A stretch of DNA of 64,000 nt, taken from positions 1 to 64,000 of the forward strand of contig SFIR01000001.1 in NCBI GenBank assembly GCA_004556165.1, given 5' to 3'. Position 1 is the stretch's first letter, and each line of letters opens with the position of its first letter. Origin of the DNA: Clostridiales bacterium (lineage in GTDB: Bacteria; Bacillota; Clostridia; Christensenellales; CAG-138). Position numbers and translations under genes: made by a program. The notes below the pieces were generated by a model. The model ran no database searches, was not told the DNA's origin, and saw nothing but the letters and a program-made list of their open reading frames with translations. Below, one piece after another: positions 9,371-17,697 of the stretch.

Positions 9371-9398
9371 TTTACCCCGCCGTAACAAGCGGGGTAAA
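9371..9398 (+). promoter_or_regulatory. Intercistronic hairpin between precursor and maturation genes
   Basis: TTTACCCCGC (9371-9380) and GCGGGGTAAA (9389-9398) form a perfect 10-bp stem around an 8-nt loop. It ends 9 nt before the next ATG (9408) and would sequester the only purine-rich stretch that could act as that gene's ribosome site. It has no U-run. A partial terminator or processing site that keeps precursor mRNA more abundant than the enzyme mRNA is a reasonable inference. Confidence 0.6.
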
Positions 9399-9407
9399 TT
9401 CCGTATT

Positions 9408-10169
9408 ATGAAGAAAAAAACCAGTAAAAAAATCGGCATAGCTTTAGCGATTATAGCAGCGGCGGCAGCATTCTTGGCTCTTATTACGCTGCTTACTTTA
9501 GGTGAGCAGAACAGGGGCAATAATTCCGATCCGACGCTAAGCCCCACGGCTTCGGATAATCCTGCGGAAACCTCGGTTCCGATCGTTATAGAGGATGGCT
9601 CGGAAAGGTCGCTCGGCTACGGCATCGAGCTGAAGAATATTGCTTCGGTTTCCGGTATCTATTATGAGGACGGAAGCAATGCCATGCTCACAGACTTCCT
9701 CTCGGCAACCTTTTATAATAATTCCGATACCTATATCCAGTATGCGGCTATCAGATTGAACTGCGATGGTGTTGAATACAATTTCGAGCTGTCCGTTGTT
9801 CCGCCAAAGTCGTATATTCGCGCATTTGATAAGAATAAAAAGTCTGCGCCCGTGCGCGTCGTATCTGCAAAAGGTGAAGTGATGCAATATGTCGCCTTCA
9901 GCGAGACCCCTTCGCTCCATGAAAACCTATTTGAAATCACCGCTGCGGAGAATGTTCTCTATGTAAAAAATATTTCGGGCAAGGATATAACGGATGATTT
10001 CTATATCTGCTATAAGAACTATGATTCCGGCATACTTATCGGCGGAATATGCTACAGCCTGAAAATCGAGGGCGGAATTGCCGCCGGAGAGACATATACC
10101 GCTTATGCCCGTCATTTCAGCACCCGATACAGCATGCTGATGTTTGTAAACTATCATGAGCAGGACTAA
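9408..10169 (+). CDS. Membrane-anchored protein of the RiPP cassette, function unknown
   Basis: The protein has 253 residues: a Lys-rich start (KKKTSKK), one transmembrane helix at about residues 10-30, a Ser/Thr/Pro linker and a roughly 190-residue extracytoplasmic beta-rich domain. I see no catalytic motif. The C-terminal part (GILIGGICYSLKIEGGI, then AGETYTAYARHF) reads like a beta-sandwich. It overlaps the following ATPase gene by 14 nt, so the two are translationally coupled and probably act together. It has no strong ribosome site of its own, because the preceding hairpin occupies that position. Possible roles are product export, anchoring or immunity; none can be decided from sequence. 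Confidence 0.7.
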   Translation: MKKKTSKKIGIALAIIAAAAAFLALITLLTLGEQNRGNNSDPTLSPTASDNPAETSVPIVIEDGSERSLGYGIELKNIASVSGIYYEDGSNAMLTDFLSATFYNNSDTYIQYAAIRLNCDGVEYNFELSVVPPKSYIRAFDKNKKSAPVRVVSAKGEVMQYVAFSETPSLHENLFEITAAENVLYVKNISGKDITDDFYICYKNYDSGILIGGICYSLKIEGGIAAGETYTAYARHFSTRYSMLMFVNYHEQD

Positions 10170-10911
10170 GCTGTATTCCATAGCCGATGTAACTATCGGG
10201 ATATTTGCGCCCTGGGAGATCGTTGAACCGAATGATTTCCCTGAATTTGAGGTTGAATCGGCGGAACCCGATTACAGTATCTTTGTTCACAAAGGCGAAG
10301 CATGTGATTTCCCTGCGGAAAACGATTACGTTATCCGCATGCGCAGCGGAAATACTATCGACCTATACTATAAACCGAGCGTTGCCGAGCTCGTATATCC
10401 GCGTTCGGTACTCGCCGACGCCGGTGTCGACGCTCTGCTTGCCGAGCATGATGCCTTCATTCTCCACTCATCCTATATCGGCATCAATGGTAAAGCTTTG
10501 CTTTTCTCCGCTCCGAGCGGTACCGGCAAGAGCACTCAGGCGGATTTCTGGCACAATGAGCGAGGAGCCGAGATAATCAACGGCGATAGATCAATTGTTT
10601 CGCTTCGTAACGGCAGATTCTTTGCGAACGGCTGTTTTTTCAGCGGTTCGAGCGGCTTCTGCAAGAATATTACGCTTCCGCTGCATGCTGTCGTGCTTCT
10701 CGGACAGGCAGAAATGAATATTGCTGAACGTGCCGCCGGGCTTGATGCTTTCATACGCATTTTAAATGAAACGCAGCTAAGTTCTATGGATACCGAAAAT
10801 GTAAGTCGTGTTACCGGGCTTATAGAGAAGCTCATTGCCGAGGTAAAGATAATTGATTTCAGATGTGTAAACGATCCGAATACGGTTGAATACTTGGAGA
10901 AATACCTATGA
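10156..10911 (+). CDS. HPr kinase/PEP-carboxykinase-like ATPase of the RiPP cassette
   Basis: The protein has 251 residues. A Walker A loop APSGTGKST lies at residues 119-127 after a hydrophobic strand (GKALLFS). NGDRSIVSLRNG follows, in the place where HprK-like proteins carry their DDR motif. The N-terminal half (about 1-90) is the small beta-rich domain seen in HprK-related proteins of peptide-modification clusters. Such proteins accompany lasso-peptide and radical SAM/PqqD clusters; in the paeninodin system a related kinase phosphorylates the precursor. Whether this one phosphorylates the peptide is inference. It overlaps the gene before by 14 nt and shares ATGA with the radical SAM gene after it. 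Confidence 0.8.
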   Translation: MSRTKLYSIADVTIGIFAPWEIVEPNDFPEFEVESAEPDYSIFVHKGEACDFPAENDYVIRMRSGNTIDLYYKPSVAELVYPRSVLADAGVDALLAEHDAFILHSSYIGINGKALLFSAPSGTGKSTQADFWHNERGAEIINGDRSIVSLRNGRFFANGCFFSGSSGFCKNITLPLHAVVLLGQAEMNIAERAAGLDAFIRILNETQLSSMDTENVSRVTGLIEKLIAEVKIIDFRCVNDPNTVEYLEKYL

Positions 10912-12026
10912 AAATAGATGATAGATTATTGAACGGCGAACCGTATTGGTCCGCATACATGCATTCCAAGGGTACACAGCTCGGGCTTCCGATCGCAGGG
11001 ACCTTTGAAATAACTCCTCGCTGCAATTTCAACTGCAAGATGTGCTATATTCATCAGCAAGCCGACAAGCCCGAGCTTTCCGCCGATGAATGGCTCGACA
11101 TCGGCAGGCAGGCTGCTGCGTGCGGCATGATATTTATACTCATCACGGGCGGCGAACCGCTGATTCGTCCCGATTTTCCGAAGATCTATAAGGGGCTAAA
11201 GGAGCTGGGGCTGCTCGTTTCAGTGAATACCAACGGCTCACTGATAACGGATGAGGTCTTTGATATGTTTGTAAGCGATCCCCCGAACAGGATAAACATC
11301 TCCCTTTACGGCGGAAGCGATGATACATACATGAAGCTCTGCGGAAATGCGAAGTACTCTGTTGTTACGGGCAATATCAGGCGCCTGAAGGAAGCCGGGA
11401 TTTCCATGCGTATCAATGCTTCTTTCACTCCCGAGAACGCGTCCGACATCAAAGCGGTTTATGATTTTGCAAAGGAAATGAATCTTCCCGTCCAGTCATC
11501 GACCTATATGTACCCTCCGATCCGTGTAAATGCCGGTGGCTTTGGCGTTGCTCCGAATAGGTTCGGTGCTGAGGAAGCCGCAAAATATATGCTAACATGC
11601 CGCGAACAGATTATGACGCCCGAACAGCTTCTGAAATCCATTGAGGGTATCGGAGGCATGCACGAGGAATGTACCGGCAGCGAGGGCGAACCAATGCACT
11701 GCCGCGCAGGCCGGACTTCATTCTGGGCTGCTTGGGATGGCAGGCTGCTGCCGTGCGCTATGTTCCCGATTGAAGGATACGATATAAGAAAGCTCGGATT
11801 TGCGGAAGCATGGAAATGCGCGAGGGAGTTCACAAAGACCGTTCGCCTGCCGAGCGAGTGCGCGGCTTGTTCACACAATAAGGACTGCTGCGCATGCGCG
11901 TCATCCTGCATTGCGGAAACCGGAAGCTTTGATAAAAAGCCCGAGTATGTCTGCACATTCACGAAAACCTTCCATGAGCTTATAAGGCAAAAGTATTCCA
12001 AGGAGGAAACGCAAAATGAAGACTAA
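10908..12026 (+). CDS. Radical SAM/SPASM peptide-maturation enzyme
   Basis: The enzyme has 372 residues. The radical SAM cluster motif C-x3-C-x2-C is at Cys39, Cys43 and Cys46 (TPRCNFNCKMCYIH), followed by the SAM-binding LITGGEPLIRPDF. The C terminus carries a Cys-rich SPASM domain for auxiliary Fe-S clusters: MHCRAG, LLPCAMFP, then SECAACSHNKDCCACASSC. This architecture is typical of enzymes that make thioether or carbon-carbon crosslinks in ribosomal peptides, and the four-Cys peptide at 9103-9354 is the obvious substrate. It is translationally coupled to the ATPase (ATGA overlap) and overlaps the PqqD gene by 11 nt. The reaction type is inferred. Confidence 0.9.
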   Translation: MKIDDRLLNGEPYWSAYMHSKGTQLGLPIAGTFEITPRCNFNCKMCYIHQQADKPELSADEWLDIGRQAAACGMIFILITGGEPLIRPDFPKIYKGLKELGLLVSVNTNGSLITDEVFDMFVSDPPNRINISLYGGSDDTYMKLCGNAKYSVVTGNIRRLKEAGISMRINASFTPENASDIKAVYDFAKEMNLPVQSSTYMYPPIRVNAGGFGVAPNRFGAEEAAKYMLTCREQIMTPEQLLKSIEGIGGMHEECTGSEGEPMHCRAGRTSFWAAWDGRLLPCAMFPIEGYDIRKLGFAEAWKCAREFTKTVRLPSECAACSHNKDCCACASSCIAETGSFDKKPEYVCTFTKTFHELIRQKYSKEETQNED

Positions 12027-12282
12027 TCCTGCATTTGTCCATAGAAATATTGTCGGAGACCATGTTCTTGTACCAATCGGAAATGCAAATCTCAAGAACA
12101 ACGGCGTATTTCCGCTCACTGAAACCGGAGCTGAGATATTCGATCTTTATGCTTCCGGGCTGAGCGAAAGTGAAATCATTGATAAGCTCCTAACCGAATA
12201 CGATGTCGAAAGGGATGTTCTCGTTTCCGATGTCCGTGAGTTTACCGAAGCACTTATCGAGATCGGCGCATTGATTGACTAA
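12016..12282 (+). CDS. PqqD-family RiPP recognition element protein
   Basis: The protein has 88 residues and an AAGGAGG site just before its ATG. The pattern is typical of PqqD: a beta-rich N terminus (NPAFVHRNIVGDHVLVPIG), FPLTETGAEIFDLYASG, then two helices with SESEIIDKLLTEYDV and a C-terminal FTEALIEIGAL. PqqD-like proteins bind the leader of the precursor and present it to the radical SAM enzyme. It is the last gene of the cassette, followed by an intrinsic terminator. Confidence 0.9.
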   Translation: MKTNPAFVHRNIVGDHVLVPIGNANLKNNGVFPLTETGAEIFDLYASGLSESEIIDKLLTEYDVERDVLVSDVREFTEALIEIGALID

Positions 12283-12302
12283 AATAACGCTGATAACACA
12301 AG

Positions 12303-12331
12303 AGCCATGGCACGCACCATGGCTTTCTTTT
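12303..12331 (+). terminator. Intrinsic terminator of the RiPP cassette
   Basis: AGCCATGG (12303-12310) pairs with CCATGGCT (12317-12324) around a 6-nt loop, followed by TTCTTTT. It lies 20 nt after the PqqD stop and separates the cassette from the convergent methyltransferase gene. Confidence 0.8.
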
Positions 12332-12346
12332 ATAAGAATTTATGCT

Positions 12347-13675
12347 CTATCTATATGCGGCGACAGCGAGCCCCTTGGGCAAATGATTCTTGAGCACGCC
12401 GTCAACTGCCTTTCCGAACCCGACAGGGAAACCGTCGGCCGTGACCGCAAAGTAACCGCGAAGGTTCGGCGGTATCTCGATGGTATTTCCGGAAAGAAAC
12501 CTAAGAAGCTCGGAAGAATTGCGTCCAAGATTGATGCGGTTCCTGCACTCATACCCGAATTCATGAAGTTCACCCGATGCCATAAACAGCGCATGGTGGG
12601 GCTTCAGCCGATTCTTTACTATCTCTCCGACAGGTATACCGAAGGACAGCACGCGGAGCTTAAATAGGTTATCTGGAATTTCCGAAGGCAGAAAGCATAT
12701 GCTGCCGCTTTTTGATTCATGGAATCCCATGCCGCCGGGGAAGGACGAAAAGGTTTCGGCTATAAAATCCTTTACGAGCCTTGCGGATTCCTTACCGATC
12801 GCCGTCTTGAACGCCTTGAATGCTCCGCTGCTTCCGCCCCTTTTAGTGAGCCTTGCCGCGAAATGCCCTTCGCCACAGCAGGTATGAGGATAATACCGCT
12901 TCATATAGTCAAGCACGAACTCCGGATGAGCGGAAAGGAATGCTTCTATAACATCCTCATTCTCCTGCTTTGAAAAGGTACAGGTGGAGTAGATGAGCTT
13001 TCCGTTCGCAGAAACGAGCTTTGCTGCACTTTCGAGAATAGCCTTCTGACGCAAGGCGCAGGCGTCCACCGCCTCGGGAGACCACTCGGCAATCGCTGCC
13101 GGATCCTTCCTGAACATGCCCTCACCCGAGCAGGGCGCATCAACTATGACACGGTCGAAATAGCAGGGAAGTACCGATGCTATTTCGTCAGGGTGGGCGC
13201 AGGTGACGGCGGAATTCATAACTCCGAGCCGCTCAAGGTTTTGACAGAGGAGCTTGGCACGAGAAGGTACTATCTCATTTGAAAGCAGAAAGCCGCTGCC
13301 ATTGAGCCTTGCGGCAATTCCACCGCTCTTTCCTCCCGGAGCTGCGCATAGATCGAGCACACGCATTCCGGGCCCGATATCGGCATGCTCTATCACGCTC
13401 ATTGCGGAGGGCTCCTGCATGTAAATCAATCCTGCGATATGATATGGATCAGTTCCTATGTGCGGGACTTCCTCATCGAGGATAAGCCCCTCGTAAAGCG
13501 TATCGGCCTGTTTGACTTTCCATGGGCATAGTTTAAGAAACTCCTCCTTGCTGAGCTTCAGCGTGTTGATGCGCAGACCTCGGATGGGAGGATTATTGTA
13601 CCGGGAGATGAAAGCTTCATATTCATCTCCCAATTGTTCCTTCATTCTGCTTCTAAAGGCTTCGGGCAGATTCAT
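12347..13675 (-). CDS. rsmF: RsmF-like 16S rRNA (cytosine-C5) methyltransferase
   Basis: The protein has 442 residues and belongs to the NOL1/NOP2/Sun family. SAM-binding motif LDLCAAPGGKS lies at 107-117. The two cysteines of the m5C mechanism are Cys182 (DAPCSGEGMFRKD) and Cys232 (IYSTCTF). The PCSGEGMFRKD wording and the C-terminal PUA-like extension (about 350-440) match the RsmF/YebU subgroup rather than RsmB. It acts on cytoplasmic rRNA; the exact target base is an inference. It lies 5 nt downstream of the ABC exporter genes and may be co-transcribed with them. Confidence 0.85.
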   Translation of the reverse strand: MNLPEAFRSRMKEQLGDEYEAFISRYNNPPIRGLRINTLKLSKEEFLKLCPWKVKQADTLYEGLILDEEVPHIGTDPYHIAGLIYMQEPSAMSVIEHADIGPGMRVLDLCAAPGGKSGGIAARLNGSGFLLSNEIVPSRAKLLCQNLERLGVMNSAVTCAHPDEIASVLPCYFDRVIVDAPCSGEGMFRKDPAAIAEWSPEAVDACALRQKAILESAAKLVSANGKLIYSTCTFSKQENEDVIEAFLSAHPEFVLDYMKRYYPHTCCGEGHFAARLTKRGGSSGAFKAFKTAIGKESARLVKDFIAETFSSFPGGMGFHESKSGSICFLPSEIPDNLFKLRVLSFGIPVGEIVKNRLKPHHALFMASGELHEFGYECRNRINLGRNSSELLRFLSGNTIEIPPNLRGYFAVTADGFPVGFGKAVDGVLKNHLPKGLAVAAYR

Positions 13676-13680
13676 AGGGT

Positions 13681-15549
13681 TTATTTGTTATCCAAAAGCC
13701 TGTGAGTATTGCTTTCGGTAAACTGTGTGGTATAGAGATTATAATAGTAACCCTTCAATGCGAGCAGCTCGCTGTGCGTACCTGCTTCGGTGATCTTTCC
13801 ACCGCGGATAACGAGTATCCTGTCGGCGGAACGGATGGTCGAAAGCCTGTGCGCAACGATGAAGCTCGTGCGGTTTTCAAGTACGGTCTTGATAGCATCC
13901 TGAATCAGCATCTCGGTCTCGGTATCTATGGAGCTTGTCGCCTCATCGAGTACAAAGATACGGGGGTCTGCAAGGATGACGCGTGCAAAGGATATTAGCT
14001 GCTTCTGCCCGGTCGAGAGCCTTACACCGCCCTCACCGACCTCGGTCGCGTACCCTTTTTCGAGCTTATCAATGAAGGTATCCGCGTGGACGAGCCTTGC
14101 TGCCTCACGAACCTCATCATCGCTCGCTTCGGGGCGCGCGTAGCGGATATTGTCGGCAATGCTTCCGGAGAACAGATGCGGACTCTGAAGCACATAGCCG
14201 AGCCTTGACTGCAGCCAGAGCTGACTGCGTTCGCGGTAATCGACTCCATCGATAAGAACCTCGCCCTCGGTGGGTTCGTAGAATCTGCATACGAGGTTGA
14301 CGATGGTGGATTTACCTGCACCGGTCTCGCCGACGAGCGCGATGGTCTCGCCGCACCTGACATGGAGATTGAAATCGGTCAGCACCTTTTCCCCGTCCTT
14401 ATATGAGAAGGAAACATTTCTGAATTCGACCTCGCCCGTGATGCTTTCCCAGTTCTCGCGCTTGGGCTCGAAGCAGTCGCCGTATTTTTCGATGACCTCA
14501 TCGGTATCGGTTATATCGCTCTTTGCTTCGATAAGCGATATGACGCGTTCCGCGCTCGCCTGTGCACTCTGCATCTCGGCAAGGATGCCTGCAAGCTGCT
14601 GGATCGGGTCGAAGAGGCTATTTGTGTAGGAAATAAAGGTGGAGAGTACGCCTATGGTCATGCTTGCACCGAAAATGGTCGGAGCAATCACAGTCCTGCC
14701 TCCGGCATAGAGGGCAATTGCGGTGCCGATAGAGCCAAGCGTCATAACTATCGGGGTGAACATAGCGGAGAACATCGCAGCACGGATGCTCGCCTTCTTC
14801 ATTCTTCCGGCTTCCGCTTCAAATTCCATATTGTTGCGCTCTTCACGAACGAGCGTTTTTGTGGTTACCGCACCGGTTATCGCTTCATTGAATGCGCCCG
14901 TGATTATTGAATTCTGCTTTCTGACGACGCGGTGCTCCTTGAGTATCTTTCTCTGAAAATACACGCAGATAACGGCAATCGGGGGGAATACGACGAGAAC
15001 GACGAGAGCAAGCTTCCAATTCGTGACAAGCAGCATTATAAGACAGCCGATTATGAATACGCTTGACCAGAGCAGGTCGGTGACCGCCCATGAGATCATC
15101 TCGCTGAGCCTCGGAATATCGCTGACCATGCGGCTCATAATGTTGCCGACTGCGGTCTTATCATAATAGGAGAATGAGAGCTGCTGGAGCTTTTTGAAGG
15201 CATCCTGCCTGATATCGTAGGAGATAAGCATTTCAAGCTTTCCGTTATGGGAAACGAAGAACCAAACGCCGAAGCCTTGGATGATTATCATGAGGAAATA
15301 GAATACTGCGAACATCGGCAGCTTGGCAAGCCCTGCTTCGCTTCCGTCAGCGATGATATTATCAATAGCATAACGGGTGAGCTGAGGGTATATGAGGTCA
15401 ATAAGACCGACGATTGCCATTATTGCACAGCTTGATATAAGAACGCGTTTATGCTTCCATGCATAGGCAAAGAGCTTTTTCCAAACGTTCATATCTATGC
15501 GTTTGGTAAATTCTTCCTCTTTGAGCGCAGTGGTTTTGAGTTCTTCCAT
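13681..15549 (-). CDS. ABC exporter half-transporter, subunit with catalytic Walker B Glu
   Basis: The protein has 622 residues: an N-terminal six-helix type I exporter domain (about 30-330) and a C-terminal nucleotide-binding domain (about 375-620). Walker A is GETGAGKST near residue 407. Walker B reads FVLDEATSSID with the catalytic Glu, and the H-loop is IVAHR. The signature is LSTGQ instead of LSGGQ. The partner gene upstream has LSGGQ but VLDD in Walker B. The two therefore make one canonical and one degenerate ATP site, as in heterodimeric multidrug exporters of the BmrCD/TM287-288 type. Its ATG overlaps the stop of the partner by one base. The transported compound is unknown. Confidence 0.9.
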   Translation of the reverse strand: MEELKTTALKEEEFTKRIDMNVWKKLFAYAWKHKRVLISSCAIMAIVGLIDLIYPQLTRYAIDNIIADGSEAGLAKLPMFAVFYFLMIIIQGFGVWFFVSHNGKLEMLISYDIRQDAFKKLQQLSFSYYDKTAVGNIMSRMVSDIPRLSEMISWAVTDLLWSSVFIIGCLIMLLVTNWKLALVVLVVFPPIAVICVYFQRKILKEHRVVRKQNSIITGAFNEAITGAVTTKTLVREERNNMEFEAEAGRMKKASIRAAMFSAMFTPIVMTLGSIGTAIALYAGGRTVIAPTIFGASMTIGVLSTFISYTNSLFDPIQQLAGILAEMQSAQASAERVISLIEAKSDITDTDEVIEKYGDCFEPKRENWESITGEVEFRNVSFSYKDGEKVLTDFNLHVRCGETIALVGETGAGKSTIVNLVCRFYEPTEGEVLIDGVDYRERSQLWLQSRLGYVLQSPHLFSGSIADNIRYARPEASDDEVREAARLVHADTFIDKLEKGYATEVGEGGVRLSTGQKQLISFARVILADPRIFVLDEATSSIDTETEMLIQDAIKTVLENRTSFIVAHRLSTIRSADRILVIRGGKITEAGTHSELLALKGYYYNLYTTQFTESNTHRLLDNK

Positions 15550-17414
15550 TAGTTGTTACCTCCTTCCGAGGTGGTTTCAAGCTCCGCTTCGAGCAGGTTC
15601 TGTATGTCCGCAATGCGTTTATACAGTCCGTCCTCGGCAAGGAGCTGTTCATGGGTACCCTCTTGGACGAGCATACCGTTTTCGAGTACGAGTATCTTAT
15701 CCGCACGGCAGAGGGTCGTGATACGATGCGAGATAATGAAGGTCGTGCAGTCCTGCCCCCTTGCTGCAAGCGCATCACGGATGGCGGCATCGGTTTCGGT
15801 ATCGACGGCGCTCATGGAGTCGTCAAGCACGATGATGGGAGCCTTCTGCATGAGCATCCTTGCGATGGCAACGCGCTGCTTCTGACCGCCCGAGAGCGTA
15901 ACGCCCCTTTCGCCGACGACGGTTTCATAGCCGTTTTCAAATTCCTTTATCGCTTCGTGAATAGCTGCAACCGCAGCCGCGCCGTAAGCTTCATCGTCGC
16001 TCGCACCGGGATTTGTGATCTTGATATTCTCCATTATTGTACGGGAATAGAGGAATGGCTCCTGAAGCACGATACCGACATTCCTGCGCAGGTGATGACG
16101 CTCGATATCGTTGACGTTAACGCCGTCAATGAGGATCTCTCCCTCACGGCAGGTATAGAGCCTCTGAAGGAGCTGGACAAGGCTGGATTTGCCGGAACCG
16201 GTCGAACCGAGTATAGCCACGGTTTCGCCCTTGTGCGCTGTGAAGGAAATGTCGCGAAGGACATCCTGCCCGTCCTCATAGCCGAAGCTGACATGCCTGA
16301 ACTCGATATTACCCTTGATCTCGGGGGTAAGTGCAAGGCCGGGTTCGCTTTCCGCCGGAACGGAAAGCACTTCATCAAGCCTTCCGAGCGAAACGCTGGC
16401 TTTGCCGAGATCGGCAAGTATCCTGCCGAGCTGACGGGCGGGCCATACGAGCAGGGAAGAATAGCTCGTGAATACCATCAGTTCGCCAACGGTGATCTCC
16501 TTTTTAATGACGAGCACGATGCTTGCGCAGAGCGTGATAGCTATCTGTGTATAGCCTATGGAATCGGTAATGCCCCAGAAGAGCGCCATGAGCTGAGTAA
16601 GCTTATAGGTCTTTTTACTGAAATCACGGTTTTTTTCTGTAAAGCTGTCAAGCTCGCGCTTCTGCTGGCCGAAGGCGCGCACAACGCGCATACCCGAAAC
16701 ATTCTCCTGAATATCGTCGCTCAGTACGCCCTCGGCTTCATCCGCAGCGGTGAAGTATTTCTTTGCGTAGCGGAAATAGACGAACGAGATAATCACGAGC
16801 GGAGGCATGATGATTACGGAATAGAGCGAAAGCTTAACGTTCATTGAGAACATGAAAACCGCTGCGATGATTATCATGCATGCCGTGCGAACGATCTCAA
16901 GAAGCTGGTTTGATACAAAGCGCCCGATGGTTCCGATATCGGAGGAACACCTCTGCACGATGTCACCGCTTGATACATGCTTGAAATAGTCATAAGGCAT
17001 ATCCACAAGATGCGAATACATACGCATGCGCATATTGTAGCACATCTTTTCCGCACCGCGTGAGATCTGCGTGCGGCGCATGTATGCGGCAAAAGCGTTA
17101 ACGCCGGTCATCAGCACAAGAAGGATGCCCATGATGTAGAGATGCTCGGTCAGGAAAGCCCTTCCGCCGAAGCTGTCGATAATCCTTTCGAGCCAGGGCG
17201 CAACGGTCATTCCACCGGTATAGCCTATCTCGGCGTATTCGATAAGAACATAGTCAACGGTGAAGCTTGTGATAAGCGGGATGATGTATACGCTTATTGC
17301 AGCGATGATGATAGCAATAACACCGAGCACAAGGTGCTTTTTGGCGCCCATCATAAATTCACCGATAAGTTTTTTGTTGATTTTTCTGTTTTTTGTTTTT
17401 TCTGTCTTTTTCAC
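15549..17414 (-). CDS. ABC exporter half-transporter, subunit with degenerate Walker B (VLDD)
   Basis: The start is GTG at 17414, 6 nt after AGGAGA (17426-17421). A longer frame to 17450 lacks a ribosome site. The product is 621 residues: a six-helix membrane domain followed by an ATPase domain with Walker A GSTGSGKSS near residue 403, signature LSGGQ and Walker B IIVLDDSMSAVD. Asp replaces the catalytic Glu, the hallmark of the non-hydrolysing site of heterodimeric exporters. Together with the next gene it should form an inner-membrane drug, peptide or lipid exporter. The leader upstream carries a short ORF and a terminator that suggest induction by ribosome-stalling compounds, which favours an antibiotic-export role. 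Confidence 0.9.
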   Translation of the reverse strand: MKKTEKTKNRKINKKLIGEFMMGAKKHLVLGVIAIIIAAISVYIIPLITSFTVDYVLIEYAEIGYTGGMTVAPWLERIIDSFGGRAFLTEHLYIMGILLVLMTGVNAFAAYMRRTQISRGAEKMCYNMRMRMYSHLVDMPYDYFKHVSSGDIVQRCSSDIGTIGRFVSNQLLEIVRTACMIIIAAVFMFSMNVKLSLYSVIIMPPLVIISFVYFRYAKKYFTAADEAEGVLSDDIQENVSGMRVVRAFGQQKRELDSFTEKNRDFSKKTYKLTQLMALFWGITDSIGYTQIAITLCASIVLVIKKEITVGELMVFTSYSSLLVWPARQLGRILADLGKASVSLGRLDEVLSVPAESEPGLALTPEIKGNIEFRHVSFGYEDGQDVLRDISFTAHKGETVAILGSTGSGKSSLVQLLQRLYTCREGEILIDGVNVNDIERHHLRRNVGIVLQEPFLYSRTIMENIKITNPGASDDEAYGAAAVAAIHEAIKEFENGYETVVGERGVTLSGGQKQRVAIARMLMQKAPIIVLDDSMSAVDTETDAAIRDALAARGQDCTTFIISHRITTLCRADKILVLENGMLVQEGTHEQLLAEDGLYKRIADIQNLLEAELETTSEGGNN

Positions 17415-17460
17415 GATGTTTCTCCTATAATACGGGAGTATGCAGTTCAATAATACCGAT

Positions 17461-17497
17461 GCAAAAAATAAAGAACTGCATCCTGAGTGCAGTTCCT
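17461..17497 (-). terminator. Leader terminator (attenuator) of the ABC exporter operon
   Basis: On the minus strand GAACTGCA (17495-17488) pairs with TGCAGTTC (17480-17473) around a 7-nt loop and is followed by TTTATTTTTT. It is a classic intrinsic terminator lying between the promoter and the GTG start, about 60 nt upstream of the structural genes. Its 5' arm ACTGCACT (17493-17486) is exactly complementary to AGTGCAGT (17546-17539) inside the leader-peptide ORF, which gives an alternative antiterminator. Confidence 0.85.
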
Positions 17498-17525
17498 GAA
17501 ATAAACCAAAATCTATATCAGCATA

Positions 17526-17588
17526 TCAACGCGAGGCCACTGCACTTTCTGTTGCAATATTCATTTTAAGGTTGTTGATATCGTACAT
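17526..17588 (-). CDS. Leader peptide of the ABC exporter attenuator
   Basis: This 20-codon ORF (MYDINNLKMN, then IATESAVASR, stop TGA) has a near-perfect ribosome site, AAAGGAGG at 17604-17597, 8 nt upstream of its ATG. Codons 14-17 contain AGTGCAGT, the antiterminator strand. A ribosome finishing at the stop codon would cover it and let the terminator form; a ribosome stalled in the first ten codons would leave it free to open the operon. The arrangement parallels the BmrB leader upstream of bmrCD in Bacillus subtilis. The peptide itself is unlike any I recognise. Confidence 0.75.
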   Translation of the reverse strand: MYDINNLKMNIATESAVASR

Positions 17589-17627
17589 CGGTGGGGCCTC
17601 CTTTCTTAAAATTTTTACGACTATATC

Positions 17628-17656
17628 ATTGTAAACCCGTTTAACAAATATTGCAA
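17628..17656 (-). promoter_or_regulatory. Promoter of the ABC exporter operon
   Basis: TTGCAA (17656-17651) and TACAAT (17633-17628) are separated by 17 bp. The transcript would begin near 17621 and run about 207 nt before the GTG start, carrying the leader peptide and the attenuator. Confidence 0.7.
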
Positions 17657-17697
17657 GCCCTTTACAAATATATATTAACTTTGTTTCTTTGCCACAC

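Noticed and set aside
15651..16847. A 398-codon plus-strand frame
   Set aside because: It is antisense to a complete ABC exporter subunit and arises from codon bias.
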